64,000 nucleotides of DNA from Georgenia sp. SYP-B2076. GTDB lineage: Bacteria > Actinomycetota > Actinomycetes > Actinomycetales > Actinomycetaceae. Location: positions 186,001-250,000 of the forward strand of contig NZ_RXOZ01000031.1 of the NCBI RefSeq assembly GCF_003991205.1. The letters are read 5' to 3'. Positions within the stretch are counted from its first letter, which is position 1; every line of letters starts with the position of its first letter. Positions 1-8,745 of this stretch are shown in pieces. The notes below the pieces were generated by a model that was not told the origin of the DNA, did not search any database, and worked only from the letters and a program-made list of their open reading frames with translations. The position numbers were made by a program, and so were the translations under genes.

Positions 1-1434
1 CTCGCCGTCGAGCTGGCCGAGGCCGGTGAGCTCACCCGCGAGCTCAACGTCATCGCCTCCCCCGTGCAGGCGCTCCGCGACACGTTCGACCTCATGCCCG
101 CGAGCACGAGCCAGGACTGGGAGGTCATCGCGACGCGCATGCAGGCGATCCCGGAGGCCCTCGAGGGGTACCAGGAGTCGCTGCGCACGGCCCGGGACGC
201 CGGCGCCGTCGCCGCGCTGCGGCAGATCGAGGCGTGCATCAAGCAGGCGGACGACCTGGCGGACGCCGACTCCTCCTTCTTCACGACCTTCGTCCGAGGC
301 GCGCGGCCCGACGGCGAGGCCCCGACCTCCGCGCTGGCCCAGGCGCTGGAGACGGGCGCCGCGGATGCCCGGCAGGCCTACGCCGACCTCGCCCGCATGC
401 TCGGCGAGGAGCTGGCCCCCGAGGCGCCGGTGTCCGACGGCGTGGGTCGCGATCGCTATGCGCTGTGGTCGCGGGAGTTCCTCGGCGCCACCGTCGACCT
501 CGACGAGACGTACGAGTGGGGCCTCGAGGAGCTCGCACACATCGTCGCCGAGCAGCAGGAGGTCGCGGACCAGCTCTACGGCGCGGGCACGCCCATCGAG
601 GACGCCATGGCGCGCCTCGACGCCGATCCCGCCCGCATGCTGCGCGGCACCGACGCGCTGCGCGAGTGGATGCAGGCCACGTCGGACGCCGCCGTCGCCG
701 CCCTGACCGACACGCAGTTCGACATTCCCGAGCCCGTGCGGCGCCTGGAGTGCCGGATCGCGCCGACGCAGTCCGGCGGGATCTACTACACCGGTCCCAG
801 CGCCGACTTCTCCCGGCCCGGGCGCATGTGGTGGTCGGTGCCGCCGGGGGTGACCGAGTTCGCCACGTGGCGCGAGAAGACGACCGTCTTCCACGAGGGC
901 GTGCCGGGCCACCACCTCCAGATCGGCCAGACGACCTACCGCGCCAACCTGCTGAACATGTGGCGGCGGATGGCGTCCTGGGTCAGCGGGCACGGCGAGG
1001 GCTGGGCGCTGTACGCCGAGCGCCTCATGGCCGACCTCGGCTTTCTCGACGACCCCGGGGACCGGATGGGCATGCTCGACGGTCAGCGCCTGCGCGCGGC
1101 CCGCGTGGTGCTCGACATCGGCGTCCACCTCGGCAAGACGGCGCCCGAGCAGTGGGGCGGCGGCACCTGGGACGCGGGCAAGGCGTGGGTGTTCCTCAAG
1201 GACAACGCCAATATGGCGCAGGGCTTCCTGGCCTTCGAGCTCGACCGGTATCTCGGCTGGCCCGGCCAGGCGCCGAGCTACAAGATCGGTCAGCGGCTGT
1301 GGGAGGAGATCCGCGACGAGTCCCGCGCGGCGGCTGAGTCACGCGGTGAGGCCTTCGACCTCAAGGCCTTCCACCGGCGGGCCCTCGACGTCGGGTCCGT
1401 CGGCCTGGACGCGCTGCGCGAGGCGCTCGTCTGA
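1..1434 (+). CDS. DUF885 family protein (putative metallopeptidase-like), 5' end outside window
   Basis: The reading frame is open from base 1, so the true start lies upstream; 477 codons are visible. The strongest mark is HEGVPGHH (encoded near 892-915), the HExxxxH-like motif typical of DUF885 proteins, with GHGEGWALYAE and the family-type C-terminus (FHRRALDVGSVGLDALREAL) following. DUF885 members are thought to be zinc-dependent hydrolases of unknown substrate; the activity is inferred from the motif only. No signal peptide can be judged because the N-terminus is missing. It ends about 100 bp before the next gene on the same strand. Confidence 0.9.
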   Translation, partial: LAVELAEAGELTRELNVIASPVQALRDTFDLMPASTSQDWEVIATRMQAIPEALEGYQESLRTARDAGAVAALRQIEACIKQADDLADADSSFFTTFVRGARPDGEAPTSALAQALETGAADARQAYADLARMLGEELAPEAPVSDGVGRDRYALWSREFLGATVDLDETYEWGLEELAHIVAEQQEVADQLYGAGTPIEDAMARLDADPARMLRGTDALREWMQATSDAAVAALTDTQFDIPEPVRRLECRIAPTQSGGIYYTGPSADFSRPGRMWWSVPPGVTEFATWREKTTVFHEGVPGHHLQIGQTTYRANLLNMWRRMASWVSGHGEGWALYAERLMADLGFLDDPGDRMGMLDGQRLRAARVVLDIGVHLGKTAPEQWGGGTWDAGKAWVFLKDNANMAQGFLAFELDRYLGWPGQAPSYKIGQRLWEEIRDESRAAAESRGEAFDLKAFHRRALDVGSVGLDALREALV

Positions 1435-1521
1435 CCTCGGCGGCGACGGCGGAGTCTCGCCGGCCGGGGTCGGTACGCGGGCGATCGGCACGTTCGCCGG
1501 ACGCGACGGCCTCACGACGGC

Positions 1522-1527
1522 TAGGTT
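1522..1527 (+). promoter_or_regulatory. -10 box of a leaderless promoter
   Basis: TAGGTT fits the actinobacterial TAnnnT -10 pattern and ends 6 nt before the ATG at 1534, the geometry expected when transcription starts at the start codon. No convincing -35 is visible. Confidence 0.45.
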
Positions 1528-1533
1528 TTCGGC

Positions 1534-2541
1534 ATGTCTGAGGAGCACAGGGCGGGGCAGCCCCTCGCAGGCCGGTCGGCGCGCCGGCACCGCCGCATGG
1601 CCGGTCACGGCGGAGCGGGGACGGGAGACGAGTCGTACCAGGACCGCACAGGCGACGACGCGCACCCCGGCGGCACCGGCGACGAGTCCCACATCGGCGG
1701 CACCGCGGATGACTCCCACCTCCCCGGGACCGGGAACGAGCCGCAACCGTTCGGAGGCGACGCCGCTTCCCCGTCCGGGCCGACGCCCCAGGCGCCGGTC
1801 ACCGGGCCCCGGCACGCCGCCCCCGGACCGGTGGACCAGCCGCCGCCAGCCGGTCCCGGCCACGCCTCGCCGCCCGGGGCTGCCGCGGGCCGGGCGCAGT
1901 CGACGACGGCCGAGCCGCCCGAGGCACGAGTCGCCCCGGTGAGCTGGGCGGCCAACACGGAGCCGCTCGCAGCCCCGCCGGTCACGCCTGCACCACCGCC
2001 GCGACCCGAGATCGCCAACCGGTTCCCCGCACCCATCCAGCAGCACGTCACACCGACGACGACGCTGCGCGTCAGCCGTGCCCTGTGGCTCCTCAGCTTT
2101 GCCAGCGGGCTGGCCGCTGCCGCCTTCGCCTTCCTCGTGAGGGTCGACCAGCACACCCGGTTGCTCGACCAGGTCACCGCCCTCGACCCGTCCCGTGACG
2201 CCGAGACGCTGGACAAGGTCGCGACCATCGTCTTCTGGGGGGCGATCGGCGCGGTCGTCCTGGTCATCGCGATCGAGGCGCTGCTGATGCGCTCGATGAT
2301 GCGCGGCCGCGGCTCGGCCCGGGTCGGCCTGTTCGTCATGGTGGTCGTGCACGTGGTGGTCGCGATCCTCGCGGAGTCGTTCCTCGCGGCGCCCGGCACG
2401 GCCGGCGGCGCGGTGCGGTGGCCGCTCGTGGCGCAGCTCCTTCTCGCCTGCGCGGCGCTCGTCACCAGCCTGCTGCCTGGGGCCAATGCGTGGTTCCGTG
2501 CCGTGCAGGGCCGGCGCACCGCCAGCTCCGGCGGGTTCTGA
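1534..2541 (+). CDS. Four-helix membrane protein with a disordered Pro/Gly-rich N-terminal half
   Basis: This 335-residue protein has two parts. Residues 1 to about 178 are low-complexity (Gly, Asp, Pro, Ala), including short degenerate repeats of the type GTGDESH near residues 38-70. Residues 183-203, 230-251, 262-283 and 294-315 are hydrophobic and predict four transmembrane segments. I recognise no named domain. The start is supported by a TAnnnT box 6 nt upstream, so the mRNA is probably leaderless. It converges with the dynamin-like gene that ends at 2572; the 30-bp gap contains a direct repeat of TGACCGCCGGCTACG. The function is unknown. Confidence 0.75.
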   Translation: MSEEHRAGQPLAGRSARRHRRMAGHGGAGTGDESYQDRTGDDAHPGGTGDESHIGGTADDSHLPGTGNEPQPFGGDAASPSGPTPQAPVTGPRHAAPGPVDQPPPAGPGHASPPGAAAGRAQSTTAEPPEARVAPVSWAANTEPLAAPPVTPAPPPRPEIANRFPAPIQQHVTPTTTLRVSRALWLLSFASGLAAAAFAFLVRVDQHTRLLDQVTALDPSRDAETLDKVATIVFWGAIGAVVLVIAIEALLMRSMMRGRGSARVGLFVMVVVHVVVAILAESFLAAPGTAGGAVRWPLVAQLLLACAALVTSLLPGANAWFRAVQGRRTASSGGF

Positions 2542-2571
2542 CCGCCGGCTACGGCCAGTCCTGACCGCCGG

Positions 2572-4362
2572 CTACGACCGGTTCTGGGAGAGCACCGGCG
2601 GCTCGGCACCCGGGCCTCCGGACTCCTCACCCGGCCCATGTGCGTCGCCGCCGGGCCCGCGCCGCCTCCAGCCGGCCGTCCGCCGCTGTCCCGGCACCGA
2701 AGCAGTCGCCCGCCGCTCGCCCGGCAGCGAGTGAGCCGCTCCGTGGTCGGCCGGCGTGGGGCCCCCCGCGCCCGCCTCGCCCGGCGTGGGGCCCTCCGCG
2801 CCCGCCTCGCCCGGCAACGAACCAGCCGGCCCGTGCTCGGCAAGGGCGCCACGTTCCGGGCCGAGCACCAGGCGCGCCGTCGTCCGGTCCGCCTCCGGCA
2901 CCTCGGCGAGGATGGCCTCGCAGCTGCGCACCACGACGTGGCACACCTCGGCGGTGGCGCGGTCAGTGAACGGGTTCTCGGCGAGGGCGCGCCACCGGCC
3001 CAGGCTCGCCAGGGCCGCCGACCGGAGCTCCTCGGCGGAGGCGCTCTCCGGGCCGCCGAGCCGGCGGGCGGGGCTGACCCCACGCCCGCCGACGAGGCGC
3101 TCCGCCTCCTCGGCCAGGCCGGGCGCCAGGCCCAGGCCGGTGGTGCGCGAGGTCGCCAGCAGGCGGAGCTCGCGGAACTCGTGCGCGCTGGCCTGGATCC
3201 GCTCGAGCGAGGCGGCGAGCCGCTCGGTCCCGGGCCGCGGGCGCTCGCGCAGCAGCGCCTCGATGCCCACCAGCGCGGTGCGCGCCTTGAGGTGGTCGGC
3301 CCGGGCCTGGAACTGCCCGTCGAGCAGGCGCAGGAGCTCGTGCAGGCCGCTGCGGCGGGCCAGGTCGCGGGCCAGCGCCGTCGGCTCGGTGATGCCGCCG
3401 CCGTGGATGAGGACCAGCGCCAGGCGGATGCCGAAGAGGCCGAAGCGCTCGAGCAGGTTGGCGCGCATCCGCGGGTCGACGTCCACCCGCGCGGTGTCGC
3501 TGACGAAGCGGTCCGCCGAGATCAGCAGCAGCTCGCGATCCTCCCGGGAGAGCCGCGCCAGCTCGGTCAGGGCGGTGAACTCGGCCTGCCGCAGGGTCCG
3601 CGCGCTCTGCGCGAGTAGCCCGGCGATGGGCACCACCGCGAGCGCGAGGGGGCGCAGCGCGGCGTCGTCCCGGTAGCGGCGCGCGACGTCGCGGGCGGAG
3701 ACGAGGGAGTCGAGCCGGCCGGCGCCGACCTCGTCGGCGCGGGAGAGGACGGCCAGGGCGTTGACGGTGCCGGAGCGGCCCGCCGCGGTGTCACGGAAGG
3801 CCTCGAGGAAGTGGATGTCGGAGGCGTGCAGGTGACGCATGAGGTAGACGACGGCGTCGGCCTCCGATGGCGCGTCCTCGGGCGTGAGGAACGCCGTCGT
3901 GCGCGCGGAGACGTCCCCGGACAGCGAGGCGATGCCGGGGGTGTCGATGAGCGTGACCTCCCGCAGGCTCTTCGCGGGCCAGTCCACGACGAGCCGGGCG
4001 ACCTCCTCCGCCGGGGTGCCGCCGAGGTCCAGGCGCAGCAGGCCGTCGACGCGGCGGACCGGCAGGCCCCGCGGCTCGCCCTCGACCGGGTACAGGGTCA
4101 CGCGCGGGGTGGGGCTGAAGCGGTACCAGGTCACCACCCGCGTGCACTCGCCGGTGTCCGTGGGGGCGATCTCCTCGCCGATGATGGCGTTGAGGAGCGT
4201 GGACTTGCCGGCCTTGACCATCCCGGCGATGGCCACGCGCAGCGGCTCCTCCAGCCGGCGCGCGTACCCCTCGAGGAGGGCCGTGATGTCGGGGTCGTCC
4301 GCGTAGACCTCCAGGGCCTCCCGGACGAGCCTCGGCACGGCCTCCCCGGTACCCCCGCTCAT
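2572..4362 (-). CDS. Dynamin-like GTPase, IniC-like
   Basis: The 596-residue product has a GTPase head near its N-terminus: P-loop AGMVKAGKST, then DTGECT as a likely switch region and LIDTPGI as the G3 motif. Helical, Arg/Leu-rich stalk-like sequence follows, then a Pro/Gly-rich tail with PGEAGA-type repeats. No clear transmembrane segment is present, unlike the upstream partner. The start at 4362 gives an ATGA overlap with the IniA-like gene; an open frame reaching further upstream is only a shadow of that gene. In Mycobacterium the iniBAC operon encodes paired dynamin-like IniA and IniC proteins linked to cell-envelope stress. Gene order and the IniB-domain genes upstream support the assignment; the exact function here is inferred. 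Confidence 0.88.
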   Translation of the reverse strand: MSGGTGEAVPRLVREALEVYADDPDITALLEGYARRLEEPLRVAIAGMVKAGKSTLLNAIIGEEIAPTDTGECTRVVTWYRFSPTPRVTLYPVEGEPRGLPVRRVDGLLRLDLGGTPAEEVARLVVDWPAKSLREVTLIDTPGIASLSGDVSARTTAFLTPEDAPSEADAVVYLMRHLHASDIHFLEAFRDTAAGRSGTVNALAVLSRADEVGAGRLDSLVSARDVARRYRDDAALRPLALAVVPIAGLLAQSARTLRQAEFTALTELARLSREDRELLLISADRFVSDTARVDVDPRMRANLLERFGLFGIRLALVLIHGGGITEPTALARDLARRSGLHELLRLLDGQFQARADHLKARTALVGIEALLRERPRPGTERLAASLERIQASAHEFRELRLLATSRTTGLGLAPGLAEEAERLVGGRGVSPARRLGGPESASAEELRSAALASLGRWRALAENPFTDRATAEVCHVVVRSCEAILAEVPEADRTTARLVLGPERGALAEHGPAGSLPGEAGAEGPTPGEAGAGGPTPADHGAAHSLPGERRATASVPGQRRTAGWRRRGPGGDAHGPGEESGGPGAEPPVLSQNRS

Positions 4363-6389
4363 GCTTGCGCGGCCCTGTCGGGCTGCGCGGCGCCATCCGG
4401 CTGCGCGGCCTGCGCGGCGCCATCCGGCTGCGCGGCCTGCGCGGCGCCATCGGGCTGCGCGGCGCGCGCACCCCCACCGGGCTGCGCGGCCGCCGGCCCC
4501 GGCGCGCTCCGCGCGGAACCCACCGCTCTCGCCGCCGCTCCCGCGGCCCGGACCTCGACCGCCGGGCCGCCCAGCGCCTCGGCGTGCCGGCGCAGGACCT
4601 CCACCCGCTTCAGCTCGACCTTGAGCTCCTTGATCCGCTGCTCGCGCACGGCGGCGTAGGTGTTGGCGGCCTTCTGCGCCGCGAGCACCGAGTCGGCCAG
4701 CGAGCGGTGGTGCTCCTCGGCGATCTCGGTGAAGTGGTCGCGGGTGGTGCGCTGGACGAGGCGCAGCCGGTCGCGCAGCTGCTTGCCGACCTGGAAGACG
4801 ACGTCGTCGACCTGGCGGCGCACGATCACCTTCGCCTCGACCTGGCGGCGCTTGAGGCGGGCCTTCTTGTCCTCGCGGTAGGCCTTGCCGCCCATGAGGA
4901 GCCCGGCGCCGACGGAGATGGGGTTGACCAGCGCCATGCCGGCGAGCCCGGTGAGCAGGCCGAACATGAGCACGCCGCCGTAGGAGCCGCGCATGCCGAT
5001 GAGGACCTTCTGGATCGGCCCGACGACGTCGGCGTCCAGGTGCGGGACCGGGGCGACCGGGTCGAGGACGTCCTCGGTGTCGTCGACGCGGAGCACGGGG
5101 AGGCTCACGACGTCCTCCGCGAAGAGGGTCGCGACCTGCTCGGCCAGCCACTGCGAGCGCTCGTTGGTCCAGATGAAGGTCTCGGACACGGCGGAGGCGA
5201 CCCGCTGCTCGAGCCAGTCGGAGAACTGCTCCCACACCGGCGCGGGGTCCCCGGCGTCGATCGCGGCCTCGGCGTCGCGCTGGACCGCCCGCATCCGGTC
5301 GCGCAGGTCGAAGTCCATGTCCGAGATCAGGTCGGAGACGCCGTCGTTGAGGGTGACCTGCCAGCGGGCCGAGCGCCGGCGCTGCTCGTCCGCGCGGTCC
5401 TTCGCCGCCTCGAGGGCGACGATCATCTGCGGCGAGCGCTCCGGGTCTTCCAGCGCGGCGAGCTCGGACTGCAGCGACATGCGCAGGTTCTCGGTGGTCG
5501 AGAGCAGGTCCTGCATGACCGAGCGCTGCTGCAGCCGCTCGGCGTTGCCGACGATCTGGTGGCGCAGGTAGGACACGAGCGCGGGGAAACCGGACTCCTC
5601 GTTGAGCTCCTTGTCCGTGTGCTGCGCCGCGTGCAGGCGCAGCACGGAGGAGACGGGGATGAGCGGGATGTCGGGGTCGACGTGCGCCAGGTGGGCGCGG
5701 TCGAGGTCGGCGACCCGGCGCCACTGCGGGTACAGGTCCGTCTTGGACAGCACGCACGCGACGCTGGGCACCACCCGCATCGCCTGGCGCAGGAACCGGA
5801 TCTCGGGCTCGGTGTACTCCTGGGAGGCGTCCGAGACCAGCAGCATCGCGTCCGCCGTCGGCAGGGCCGTCAGGGTGGTCAGGGCGTGGGAGGAGTCCAG
5901 CCCGCCGACGCCGGGCGAGTCGACGACGGCGAGCCCGCCCGCCAGCACCGCGCGGGGCAGCGTCACCTCGGCCGCGACGAGGCGCCGCTCGTTGCCGGGG
6001 TTGCCCGACTCGCTGACGAACTGGGGCAGGTCCTCGATCCGCACGGGCTGGCGCTCCAGCACCGGCTCGCCGTCGCCGGGCCCGTCCGTGCGGGCGGTGA
6101 GGACGACGGCGGAGGGGGTGTCCCCGTGCCGCACGACGGTGGGCACCGAGGTGGCGACGTCGTCGTCGACCGGGCACACCGGGGCGTTGACCAGGGCGTT
6201 GATGAGCATGCTCTTGCCCTGCTTGAACTCGCCGACCACGATCACCCGGATGCTCGGATCGAGCAGACGACGGCGGGTCTGCTCGAGGCGGCGGCGCAGG
6301 TCGGCCCTGTCCCCCGCGCTGACGAGCTCGATGGTGCTCTCGACGAGCTGAACCAGATCGACCACGGCGTCCCCCTTTGTCAGACCCAT
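4359..6389 (-). CDS. Membrane-inserting dynamin-like GTPase, IniA-like
   Basis: The 676-residue product has P-loop GEFKQGKSM, a Thr-containing switch (ATSVPT) and G3 VVDSPGVGG, then a long helical stalk. A paired hydrophobic hairpin (MFGLLTGLAGMALVNPISVG) sits near residues 475-500, followed by a basic coiled coil (KARLKRRQVEAKVIVRR). This is the architecture of bacterial dynamin-like proteins that insert into and remodel membranes. The C-terminus carries three near-identical copies of AAQPDGAAQ, encoded by a 27-bp DNA repeat at 4383-4463. It is the first GTPase of the pair and overlaps the second by 4 bp, so the two are translationally coupled and probably hetero-oligomerise. A strong hairpin lies just upstream (6399-6442). 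Confidence 0.9.
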   Translation of the reverse strand: MGLTKGDAVVDLVQLVESTIELVSAGDRADLRRRLEQTRRRLLDPSIRVIVVGEFKQGKSMLINALVNAPVCPVDDDVATSVPTVVRHGDTPSAVVLTARTDGPGDGEPVLERQPVRIEDLPQFVSESGNPGNERRLVAAEVTLPRAVLAGGLAVVDSPGVGGLDSSHALTTLTALPTADAMLLVSDASQEYTEPEIRFLRQAMRVVPSVACVLSKTDLYPQWRRVADLDRAHLAHVDPDIPLIPVSSVLRLHAAQHTDKELNEESGFPALVSYLRHQIVGNAERLQQRSVMQDLLSTTENLRMSLQSELAALEDPERSPQMIVALEAAKDRADEQRRRSARWQVTLNDGVSDLISDMDFDLRDRMRAVQRDAEAAIDAGDPAPVWEQFSDWLEQRVASAVSETFIWTNERSQWLAEQVATLFAEDVVSLPVLRVDDTEDVLDPVAPVPHLDADVVGPIQKVLIGMRGSYGGVLMFGLLTGLAGMALVNPISVGAGLLMGGKAYREDKKARLKRRQVEAKVIVRRQVDDVVFQVGKQLRDRLRLVQRTTRDHFTEIAEEHHRSLADSVLAAQKAANTYAAVREQRIKELKVELKRVEVLRRHAEALGGPAVEVRAAGAAARAVGSARSAPGPAAAQPGGGARAAQPDGAAQAAQPDGAAQAAQPDGAAQPDRAAQA
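4383..4463 (-). repeat. 27-bp tandem repeat, 3 copies, within the IniA-like gene
   Basis: Units at 4383-4409, 4410-4436 and 4437-4463 are identical except for one base in the third. They encode the C-terminal AAQPDGAAQ repeats and are a likely site of copy-number variation. Confidence 0.85.
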
Positions 6390-6398
6390 ATCACACCA

Positions 6399-6442
6399 CT
6401 GGCCGGCCCCGCGGGGAGTGAAATCCCCGCGGGACCGGCCAG
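6399..6442 (-). terminator. Strong intra-operon hairpin between iniB-like and iniA-like genes
   Basis: An 18-nt left arm (6399-6416) pairs with 6425-6442 at 17 of 18 positions around an 8-nt loop (AGTGAAAT). It fills the 65-bp gap between the IniB-like stop (6455) and the IniA-like start (6389). There is no T-tract, so it may act as a partial terminator or mRNA-stabilising element. Either would keep the IniB-like message above that of the GTPases. Confidence 0.8.
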
Positions 6443-6454
6443 GTGCTGAAGCGG

Positions 6455-7507
6455 TCAGGCGCCGTCGACGTCGACGTCGTTGTCGGAGAAGTTGTCCTCG
6501 ACGTTGACGTCGGTCTCCTCGTTGAAGGAGTCGTCCACGGTGAACGAGTCGGTGATGGCCGTCTCGGTCGTCGAGGCGTCGACGTCCAGGTCGACGTCGG
6601 TCGTCTCGTTGTAGGAGTCCGTCACGTCGACGTGGGAGGAGTTGTCCGTCTCGGAGGCGTCCACCTGCACGTCGTCGACGTCCACGAGGTCGTTGTCCTG
6701 GTTGAAGGAGCCGTCGATGCTCACGTCGGCGTCGACCGAGTTGTCGTTGAGCGAGTCGTCCAGGTCGATGTTGGTCGAGTGGTCGTCGTTGAACGAGTCG
6801 TCCGCGTCGAAGGAGTGGTCGTCGTTGAACGAGTCGTCGACGTCGACCTCGGTGTTGCCGATGTTGACCGTGGCGTCGCCGCCCGAGTCCACGTTGACCG
6901 ACTCGTCGGAGGAGTTGTCGATGTGGACGTCGTCGCCGGCGGCGATCGCGTCGTCGCCCGAGGCGATGACCGAGTCGTTGTCGAACACCTGGGTGACATC
7001 CCCGTCCGCCCAGATGTTCTGGTTGACCGACTGGTCGACGATGTTGTCGCGGTCGTCGATCTCGGACGTGTACGAGTAGTTGTTGACGATGTGCCGCAGC
7101 TGGGTCACGGCGTGGTGGTGGTCGTCGTCGTGACCCCAGCCGCGGTCGTCGTCGTCGTGGTCGCCGCGACCGTCGTCATGGCCCCGGCCGTCGTCGTCAC
7201 GGCCGCGGCCGTCGTCCTTGTCCCAGTCCCGGCCGTGCCCGCCGTCCCTGTCGCCACCTCCCCAGCCGGGGCCGCCGGCCCAGGAGGAGTTGTCGCCGGT
7301 GTTGTAGTCCCGGTCGAAGGAGGAGTCCACCCGGACCGGCGCGTAGTCCAGCACGACCGGCATGATGGCGTCGACGTCGTCGGCGTTGATGTCGCCCAGC
7401 CCGGCCGCGTGCAGGGCCTTCTCCGGGTCGTTCCGGAACTCGTCGGCGGCCTCGGGGTCACGCAGAAGGTTCATCAGGAACTCAAGCAGCGAGTTGGCGA
7501 TGGTCAT
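6455..7507 (-). CDS. IniB N-terminal-domain protein with Asp-rich repeats (copy 1)
   Basis: Residues 1 to about 60 match the IniB N-terminal domain (begins MTIANSLLEFLMNLLRDPEA, with a hydrophobic helix and an AAGLGDINADDV segment). Residues 65-125 form a Gly/Asp/Arg/His linker. From about 130 to the end (350) the protein is an extremely acidic, Asn/Ser-rich region of repeating DDSFNDDHS, DNSxVDV and similar short units, suggesting a stacked-beta or extended, possibly cation-binding structure. There is no signal peptide. In mycobacteria IniB is the first gene of iniBAC; here two IniB-like genes precede the GTPases. It shares its leader and most of its repeat core with copy 2. Function unknown. 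Confidence 0.88.
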   Translation of the reverse strand: MTIANSLLEFLMNLLRDPEAADEFRNDPEKALHAAGLGDINADDVDAIMPVVLDYAPVRVDSSFDRDYNTGDNSSWAGGPGWGGGDRDGGHGRDWDKDDGRGRDDDGRGHDDGRGDHDDDDRGWGHDDDHHHAVTQLRHIVNNYSYTSEIDDRDNIVDQSVNQNIWADGDVTQVFDNDSVIASGDDAIAAGDDVHIDNSSDESVNVDSGGDATVNIGNTEVDVDDSFNDDHSFDADDSFNDDHSTNIDLDDSLNDNSVDADVSIDGSFNQDNDLVDVDDVQVDASETDNSSHVDVTDSYNETTDVDLDVDASTTETAITDSFTVDDSFNEETDVNVEDNFSDNDVDVDGA

Positions 7508-7570
7508 GTGAGATGTCCTCGTCCTCGAAGTGTGTGAAGTGTGTTAGCCGGGCGGTCTCCCGCTCGGCCT

Positions 7571-7613
7571 ATGGGGCGAACGTATGGCTGGGCGGCGCCA
7601 GCCACATCGGGGC
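7571..7613 (-). promoter_or_regulatory. Conserved bipartite element upstream of IniB-like copy 1
   Basis: On the minus strand GCCCCGATGTG (7613-7603) is followed after 17 bp by ATACGTTCGCCCCAT (7585-7571), ending about 63 bp before the start codon. The same two blocks occur upstream of copy 2. TACGTT inside the second block fits a -10 hexamer; the CCCC-containing blocks could be binding sites for the LuxR-type regulator encoded nearby. Role inferred from conservation between the two copies. Confidence 0.55.
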
Positions 7614-7700
7614 GTACCCCCGTACCTGCGGGCCTACCGAGGGGGATGGGCCGGCCGCCGGATAGGGGCCACCCAACCGGCCCCCGGGTCGTCCCGTGGC

Positions 7701-8693
7701 TCAGACGGCGGCCTCGAGCTCGTTGTCGGAGAAGTTGTCCTCGATGTTGACGTCCGTCTCCTGGTTGAAGGAGTCGTCCACCGTGAAGGAGTCGGTGATG
7801 GTGGTCTCCGTCTCCGAGAAGTCCAGGTCGGCGTCGACCGTGGTCTCCTCGTTGTAGGAGTCGCTGACGTCCACGTTCTCCGAGTTGTCCGTCTCCGAGA
7901 GGTCGACCTCTACGTCGTCCACGTCGAGGCCGTCGTTGTCCTGGTTGAAGGAGTCGTCGACGTCGACGTCGATGTCCGTGGAGTTGTCGTTCAACGAGTT
8001 TTCGAGCTCGACGTTCTCGGAGTGGTCGTCGTTGAACGAGTCGTCCGCGTCGAAGGAATGGTCGTCGTTGAAAGAGTCCTTGACGTCGACGTCCTTGTTC
8101 CCGATGTTGACCTCGGCGTCACCGCCGGCGTCCACGTTGACCGACTCGTCGGAGGAGTTGTCGATCTTCACGTCCTCGCCGGCGGCGATCGAGTCGTCGC
8201 CCGAGGCGATGACCGACTCGTTGTCGAAGACCTGGTGCACGTCGCCGTCGGCCCAGATGTTCTGGTTGACCGACTGGTCGACGATGTTGTCGCGGTCGTC
8301 GATGGTCGACGTGTACTTGTAGTTGTTGACGATGTGGGTCAGCTGCGTGACGGCGTGGTCGTGGTCCTCGCCGTGGTCATGGTCGTGGTCGGGCCGCTCG
8401 TGGTCGTGGTCGGGCCGCTCGTGGTCGGGGCGCTCGTGGTCCTTCTCCGGGCGCTCGTGCTCCTTCTCCGGGCGCTCGTGCTCCTTCTCCGGACGCTGGT
8501 GCTCCTTCTCGGGGCGGACCTTCTCGTGGCCGATGACGACCGGCACGACTGCCTCGACGTCCGCGCCGCAGACGTCGGCGAGGCCGGCGCTGTGGAGCGC
8601 CTTGTCGGGGTTGTCACGGAACTGGGCCGCCGCCTCCGGGTCCCTGAGGAGGTTCATCAAGAACTCGAGCAACGAGTTGGCGATGGTGGTCAT
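7701..8693 (-). CDS. IniB N-terminal-domain protein with Asp-rich repeats (copy 2)
   Basis: This 330-residue paralogue of the neighbouring gene begins MTTIANSLLEFLMNLLRDPE. After the IniB domain it carries a distinct linker of about nine PEKEHER / PDHDHER units (residues about 75-120), encoded by 21-bp repeats. The acidic region that follows is closely similar to copy 1 (DRDNIVDQSVNQNIWADGDV, then IASGDD, NSSDESVNVD and DSFNDDHSF). I chose the start at 8693 because the leader GAGGACA(C/T)CTCAC directly before ATG is shared with copy 1; the frame is open 28 codons further upstream but without similarity. The 193-bp gap to copy 1 holds that gene's own conserved promoter element. Confidence 0.88.
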   Translation of the reverse strand: MTTIANSLLEFLMNLLRDPEAAAQFRDNPDKALHSAGLADVCGADVEAVVPVVIGHEKVRPEKEHQRPEKEHERPEKEHERPEKDHERPDHERPDHDHERPDHDHDHGEDHDHAVTQLTHIVNNYKYTSTIDDRDNIVDQSVNQNIWADGDVHQVFDNESVIASGDDSIAAGEDVKIDNSSDESVNVDAGGDAEVNIGNKDVDVKDSFNDDHSFDADDSFNDDHSENVELENSLNDNSTDIDVDVDDSFNQDNDGLDVDDVEVDLSETDNSENVDVSDSYNEETTVDADLDFSETETTITDSFTVDDSFNQETDVNIEDNFSDNELEAAV

Positions 8694-8745
8694 GTGAGGT
8701 GTCCTCGTCTTTGAGAGTGCCTGCGCCAGACGGGGTCCGCCCGGC

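Noticed and set aside
2572-6177. A single giant open frame covering both dynamin-like genes
   Set aside because: Its first 605 codons are an Arg/Pro/Gly-rich out-of-frame reading of the IniA-like gene; the real gene starts at ATG 4362.
7648-7683. Terminator between the two iniB-like genes
   Set aside because: Only a 7-bp stem with a 22-nt loop can be drawn, too weak to call.
6443-8714. Long Val/Asp/Gly-rich frames on the plus strand opposite the iniB-like genes
   Set aside because: They are mirror readings of the repetitive Asp codons (GTCGAC-rich DNA) and have no domain similarity.
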